The notes under the pieces were generated by a model that was not told where the DNA came from, did no database searches, and worked only from the letters and a program-made list of their open reading frames with translations. Below, in pieces: positions 9,036 through 13,241 of a stretch of 13,241 nt of DNA. Positions within the stretch are counted from its first letter, which is position 1; every line of letters begins with the position of its first letter. Origin of the DNA: Aureobasidium sp. EXF-3400 (lineage: Eukaryota; Ascomycota; Dothideomycetes; Dothideales; Saccotheciaceae); assembly GCA_024195585.1 (NCBI GenBank), contig SWBL01000655.1:1-13241 (forward strand), in the 5' to 3' direction. Both the position numbers and the translations under genes were made by a program.

Positions 9036-12000
9036 ATGAGCGGTACCACCTTATCTCATGATTCGTACGGCATCGGCATCATTTGCGCTCTTCTGGAGGA
9101 GAAGGCGGCTATGGAGATGATGCTCGATGAAGAGCATGAAAATCTGGAGCAAAAGTCTGGCGATCACAACAGCTACACACTGGGTAGGATTGGCAAGCAC
9201 AACGTGGTTATCGCTTGCCTTCCCGGCGGCCATCAAGGCAAGGCGGCCGCCGCAACAGTCGCTGTACACATGATGTATAGTTTCCCAATCAAGCTCGGTC
9301 TGATGGTTGGAATCGGCGGAGGCGTACCCAGTCAGGTCCCCACTATTCGACTTGGTGATGTTGTTGTGAGCATGCCGGAGGGCACGCATGGGGGAGTGAT
9401 ACAGTATGATCTAGGAAAGCTGGAGACTGATGGTTTCCGTCGCAAGGGGCATCTGGACAAGCCTCCAAAAGCTCTTCTAAGCGCAGTGACATCGCTTCGA
9501 GCAAAGCATGAGCGAAAAGACCCCGATTTCCCTCGATACTTGACTGCGATATCGGACAACCGCAGGATGGCGACAAAATACGGCTTCCAAGGAGTACAGC
9601 ATGACCGCTTGTTTGCTGCAGAAGAAATCCACTCTGAGAACCACCACATCTGCGATCATTGCTTATTGACTCTTCGGACGGTCCAGCGCGACCACCGCGA
9701 TGAAAATACGCCTCAGGTCTTCTATGGTACCATCTTGTCGGGAGATCTAGTCATGAAGAATGGAGAAGAAAGAGACAGAAGAGCGGCAGCAGACAAGGCT
9801 ATGTGTTTTGAGATGGAGGCGGCAGGCTTGATGAACGACTTTCCTTGCTTGGTTATCAGAGGCATCTCGGACTATTCGGACTCACACAAGAACGACAGAT
9901 GGCAGCCGTATGCAGCGGCCACGGCGGCAGCATATGCGAAAGAGCTTTTGGGTGCTTTGAGTGCGCAGGAGGTCGAGAAGCTCGGGCCTGCAAGTATGCC
10001 TAATGCCCCATGACAATTCTTCACCTGCGCCACGGGTGCTGTCCGCCAACGCTAACATCGAATATCTAAGAGAAACATATAGTCCCTTTCAGTTTAAAGG
10101 GTGTTCCCGCGATCGATCACTTTGTGCAACGAGTCAGTGATATGCAAAAACTGGAGGAGTACTTCTTCCCTCAGCAACCCCACCTCACGCGTCGCAAGAT
10201 GTTTGTCGTTCACGGCCTTGGTGGCATCGGCAAGACGCAACTTTGCATTGAATTTGTCCGACGATATCAAAAGAAGTACAGTGCAGTGTTCTGGCTTGAT
10301 GGATCATCCGAAGATGCTCTACAACGATCCTTGATCGATGTCGTTGCAAGGCTTCCTACCGACGAGGTACCGCTTGGTCTCGTCCAAGCTGCTGAACAAG
10401 CCAGTCCTGATGAGCGATCGATAGTACGAGGCGTCATGGATTGGCTGTCCCTACCGTCCAATCGACAATGGCTTCTTGTCATCGACAACGTTGACCGTGA
10501 TCATACGACCAAAGTGAAGGATCCCTTAGCCTATGATGTCAAACAGTATCTCCCAGCAGCAGACCATGGTAACATGCTTGTCACAAGCAGGCTATCGACG
10601 CTGATGGCGCCCCGGAACAGCCTGCGCCTTACTGAAGTTGATCGTGACCAAGGTCGAGCTATTCTAGAAGCCATAGGCGGAGAAACACTGTCAGGTACGG
10701 TGACAGCCTATTGATGGTGAATTGGTCGAGCGGCCGAGCTCAAGTTGACATGTAATTATAGCGCAAGATGAGGGAAGCGTTGATGTACTCTTGGAAAAAC
10801 TAAGCGGGCTTCCTCTTGCTCTGACACAGGCCGCAGCCTACATCGGCCAAACGGCTATAAGCATCGTTCAATATCTGGAGTACTACGACAGTATGTGGAA
10901 AGATTTGATGGAACAGCAAGACGAGTATCCGCTGCAGGAGTATGCACAACGAAGTGTGTTGACGACCTGGAAGATATCTTACGAGCAAGTGAAGAAGCAG
11001 AGCGAGGAAGCCAGCAACTTGTTACAACTCTGGAGTCACCTATATGCTCGCGATCTTTGGTATGAGCTTCTTGCTTGTACTAAGGAGCTTGAAGCAGAAA
11101 CTTTCGTGCCGAGCTGGCTGACAGGATTGGCACAAAACAGGCTCAAATTTGACCGCGCTCTGTCGCTGCTCATCAAGTACTCGTTGGTGGAGGGCAAAGC
11201 AGAGACAGCTAGTTACGCTATGCATTCTGTCCTACACTCCTGGTGCCATTGCCTAGTGGAAAGTGAGGCTGAGAGAGAGTCGTTCCGGAAGCTAGCGGTG
11301 AATATAGTCGGGGAAACGGCGCCCTCCAAGAGCGCGAAGGAGTACTGGGTTCTTCAGAGGAGACTATTACCACACGGTCAGGCAATTTTTACGGGTATGA
11401 AGTCGAACTCAAAAGCAGAGACGAACCTTGATGTTACATGGGCATATCAGGAGCTGGCTGGCATATTCAAGGCTCATGATCGATACATTGAAGCAGAAGA
11501 GATGTACGAGCGAGCACTAGCCGGGAAGGAGAACGCACTCGGACTCGAGCACAAGTCGACACTCGACACCGTCAATAACCTGGGCCTTCTCTACCGCGAC
11601 CAAGGCAGGCTCGCAGAAGCAGAAGCAATGTACGGGCGAGCACTAGCCGGGTATGAGAAGGCACTCGGGCCCGAGCACACGTCTACACTCATGACTGTCA
11701 ACAACCTGGGCATTCTCTACCGTGATCAAGGTAGGCTGGTAGAAGCAGAAGCGATGTACGGGCGAGCACTAGCCGGGTACGAGAAAGCACTCGGGCGCGA
11801 GCACACATCTACACTCGACACAGTCAACAACCTAGGCACTCTTTACGCCGATCAAGGCAAGCTCACAGAAGCGGAAGCGATGTACGAGCGTGCACTGGTT
11901 GGGAGGGAACAAGCGCTTGGGCCCAAGCACACGTCTACACTCGGCACAGTCAACAGCCTGGGAAATCTCTACGCCGACCAAGACAGGCTCAAAGAAGCGG

Positions 12001-12806
12001 AAGTGATGTACGGGCGAGCACTGGTCGGGTACGAGAAAGCGCTTGGAGCAGAGCACACGGACACACTCACGACAGTCAACAACTTGGGAACTCTCTGCAA
12101 GTCCCAGGGCAAGCTTGTAGAAGCCGAGCAAATGTATGGGCGAGCACTAGCCGGGTATGAGAAGACACTCGGACTCGAGCACACGTCTACACTCATGGCA
12201 GTTAACAACCTAGGCACTCTTTACCGCGACCAAGGCAGGCTTGTAGAAGCAGAAGCGATGTACGGGCGAGCACTAGCCGGGTATGAGAAGGCACTCGGGC
12301 CCGAGCACATATCTACACTCATGACTGTCAACAACCTGGGCAGTCTTTACGCCAATCAAGGCAGGCTTGCAGAAGCAGAAGCAATGTACGGGCGAGCACT
12401 AGCAGGGAAGGAGAAGGCACTCGGGCGCGAACACACGTCTACACTCAACACAGTCAACAACCTAGGCCATCTCTACGCCGATCAAGGCAAGCTCACAGAA
12501 GCGGAAGCGATGTACGAGCGAGCACTGGCTGGGAGCCAGAAAGTACTCGGACCCGAGCACACGACCACCGTCGACCTAGTCCAACGGCTAAGTGTGCTAC
12601 GAATTGTTCCTACGGCGTCTACATGTGTCGACGAGGTGCCTAACGACAAGTCTACTGTATTCGAGCAATCCAATTTTCGGTTCTCACATGATGCGACCTC
12701 TCCGTCTTCTTCATCAACAGGACCTAAGCTGATATCCCAGGTCGAGCAAAAGAAGCATCGTCCACGTAAACGAGACGCCTTCTTTAAAAAGCTCCATCTT
12801 CGTTAG
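9036..12806 (+). CDS. PNP_UDP/NB-ARC/TPR NOD-like receptor (fungal NLR)
   Basis: Three exons (9036-9993, 10071-10694, 10762-12806) encode 1208 residues. Residues about 10-310 form a PNP_UDP-type nucleoside phosphorylase/nucleosidase domain: start YGIGIICALLEEKAAM, glycine loop VGIGGGV (91-97), FEMEAAG (258-264) and ISDYSD (277-282). HIVPFSLKGVPAIDHFV (322-338) leads into the NB-ARC, with P-loop GLGGIGKT (368-375), Walker B LLVIDNVD (454-461), TSR (491-493), GLPLA (543-547) and MHS (681-683) at the MHD position, near the end of a winged-helix-like region. A degenerate TPR (about 751-792) precedes eight 42-residue kinesin-light-chain-like TPRs (793-1128); the basic tail ends KKHRPRKRDAFFKKLHLR. 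Fungal NLRs are cytosolic receptors of heterokaryon incompatibility or defence. Inferred roles: TPRs bind a ligand, NB-ARC oligomerises on ATP, PNP acts as output. The start was chosen because family members begin shortly before the GIICAL motif; an in-frame ATG at 8889 would add 49 residues. No disabling change was seen. Confidence 0.9.
9994..10070 (+). other. Intron 1 of the NLR gene (phase 1)
   Basis: The intron is 77 nt: donor GTATGC at 9994, branch GCTAAC (CTAAC at 10052-10056) and acceptor CTAAG ending at 10070. It splits a codon after its first base; the joined codon is AAG (Lys320). The unspliced frame stops at 10011-10013, and a TAA lies in the NB-ARC frame at 10067-10069 within the intron, so splicing is needed to join PNP to NB-ARC. 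Confidence 0.85.
10695..10761 (+). other. Intron 2 of the NLR gene (phase 1)
   Basis: The intron is 67 nt: donor GTACGG at 10695, preceded by AG, with acceptor TATAG ending at 10761 and a TTGAC branch candidate at 10745-10749. The split codon becomes GCG (Ala528). The exon 2 frame otherwise stops at 10712-10714, and the joined frame runs ETLSAQDEGSVDVLLEKLSG into the GLPLA motif, as expected for NB-ARC. Confidence 0.85.
11556..12563 (+). repeat. Eight tandem 126-nt repeats encoding TPRs
   Basis: Units begin at 11556, 11682, 11808, 11934, 12060, 12186, 12312 and 12438, all exactly 126 nt with no indels. The amino-acid consensus starts STLxTVNNLGxLYxDQG and ends ALGxEHT. Most variation falls at repeat positions 4, 11, 14, 20, 33 and 39. 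By hand count, units 3 and 8 differ at about 15 of 126 bases, while neighbours 2 and 3 differ at about 31. Units 1-3 match units 6-8 in order, a 630-nt higher-order period. A degenerate unit precedes the array (about 11430-11555), and a decayed start of another (TTVDLVQRLSVL) follows it. Confidence 0.9.
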
Positions 12807-13241
12807 ACGGAGCCGGATACATGACGAATCACTCCAGGAGATGATGTTGATCGATTGTATCATGTTTTTGCTCCTTCCAAGATGTCTCTTCCTACTCTGG
12901 GCGGGAAATTACATCAAGAAGCCGAGATTACCACATGCAAAGATGTACAGGTGTGGTAGAGATCGAACGGCCATAGGCTCCCTCCACATACAAACATAGT
13001 CCAGGACTATGCTTCGGAGGTGCGCATATGAACCGCGTTACGATCGTTGGACACCTGGTCTATGTCGTGCCGATGACCAAACGTGTCGGACGAAAGCGAA
13101 CAGGATCAAAGACCATACTACACAACATCAAGAAATGCGAATGGCCTGGCATACTATGAAGCGCATCTGTCATAAGAAGCTGTGTTCAGTTGTGGCGCGA
13201 TGAGTCAGCCGACTCAGTCTTCTGATCTCAAACCTTGACTA
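12807..13241. other. Downstream region of the NLR gene
   Basis: The region holds no gene I can support. A 64-codon ORF at 13009-13203 is Arg/Thr/Cys-rich without recognisable motif and is probably chance. No canonical AATAAA was seen close after the stop codon. Confidence 0.5.

Noticed and set aside
11832..12217. Minus-strand ORFs of 82-99 codons inside the TPR array
   Set aside because: They are antisense shadows created by the homogeneous repeats; their own periodicity simply mirrors the TPR units.
1..13241. Prokaryotic defence island, CRISPR array or prophage
   Set aside because: Spliceosomal introns, the fungal NLR architecture and the absence of operon structure or Shine-Dalgarno sequences point to a fungal nuclear genome; no spacer-repeat pattern was seen.

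Overview
The window looks like nuclear DNA of a filamentous ascomycete (Pezizomycotina, plausibly Dothideomycetes). Evidence: short spliceosomal introns (64-77 nt) with GTATGT/GTATGC-type donors and CTAAC/CTGAC branch sites, pyrimidine-rich 5' regions, sparse genes on both strands, no bacterial ribosome-binding sites or operons, and a NOD-like receptor of a class typical of these fungi. No rRNA, tRNA, CRISPR array or recognisable transposon was found.

Layout. Positions 1-1465 hold no confident gene, only a weak minus-strand ORF (717-547) and a long imperfect foldback (1116-1167). Positions 2659-1466 (minus) carry a Ser/Thr/Pro-rich protein of unknown function with one well-supported intron and a second, unsettled one. 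Positions 2660-6584 are essentially gene-free. Positions 6585-7349 (plus) hold an F-box-like gene whose frame is continuous but cut by two in-frame stop codons, so it is probably a young pseudogene. Positions 7350-9035 are intergenic, with a GC-rich double-hairpin tract near 8455-8487, and end in the upstream region of the main gene.

The main gene (9036-12806, plus, three exons, deduced protein 1208 aa) is an intact tripartite fungal NLR: a PNP_UDP-type nucleoside phosphorylase/nucleosidase domain, an NB-ARC ATPase, and a kinesin-light-chain-like TPR array of eight nearly identical 42-residue repeats plus one degenerate repeat. Both introns are phase 1, and the first sits exactly at the PNP/NB-ARC border. 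By analogy with known fungal NLRs, the TPR array would sense a ligand, the NB-ARC would act as a nucleotide-driven oligomerisation switch, and the PNP domain would be the output enzyme. The repeats show block duplication with a five-repeat (630 nt) period, as expected for a fast-evolving recognition surface. The architecture is known; this receptor's ligand and enzymatic output are not evident from the sequence.
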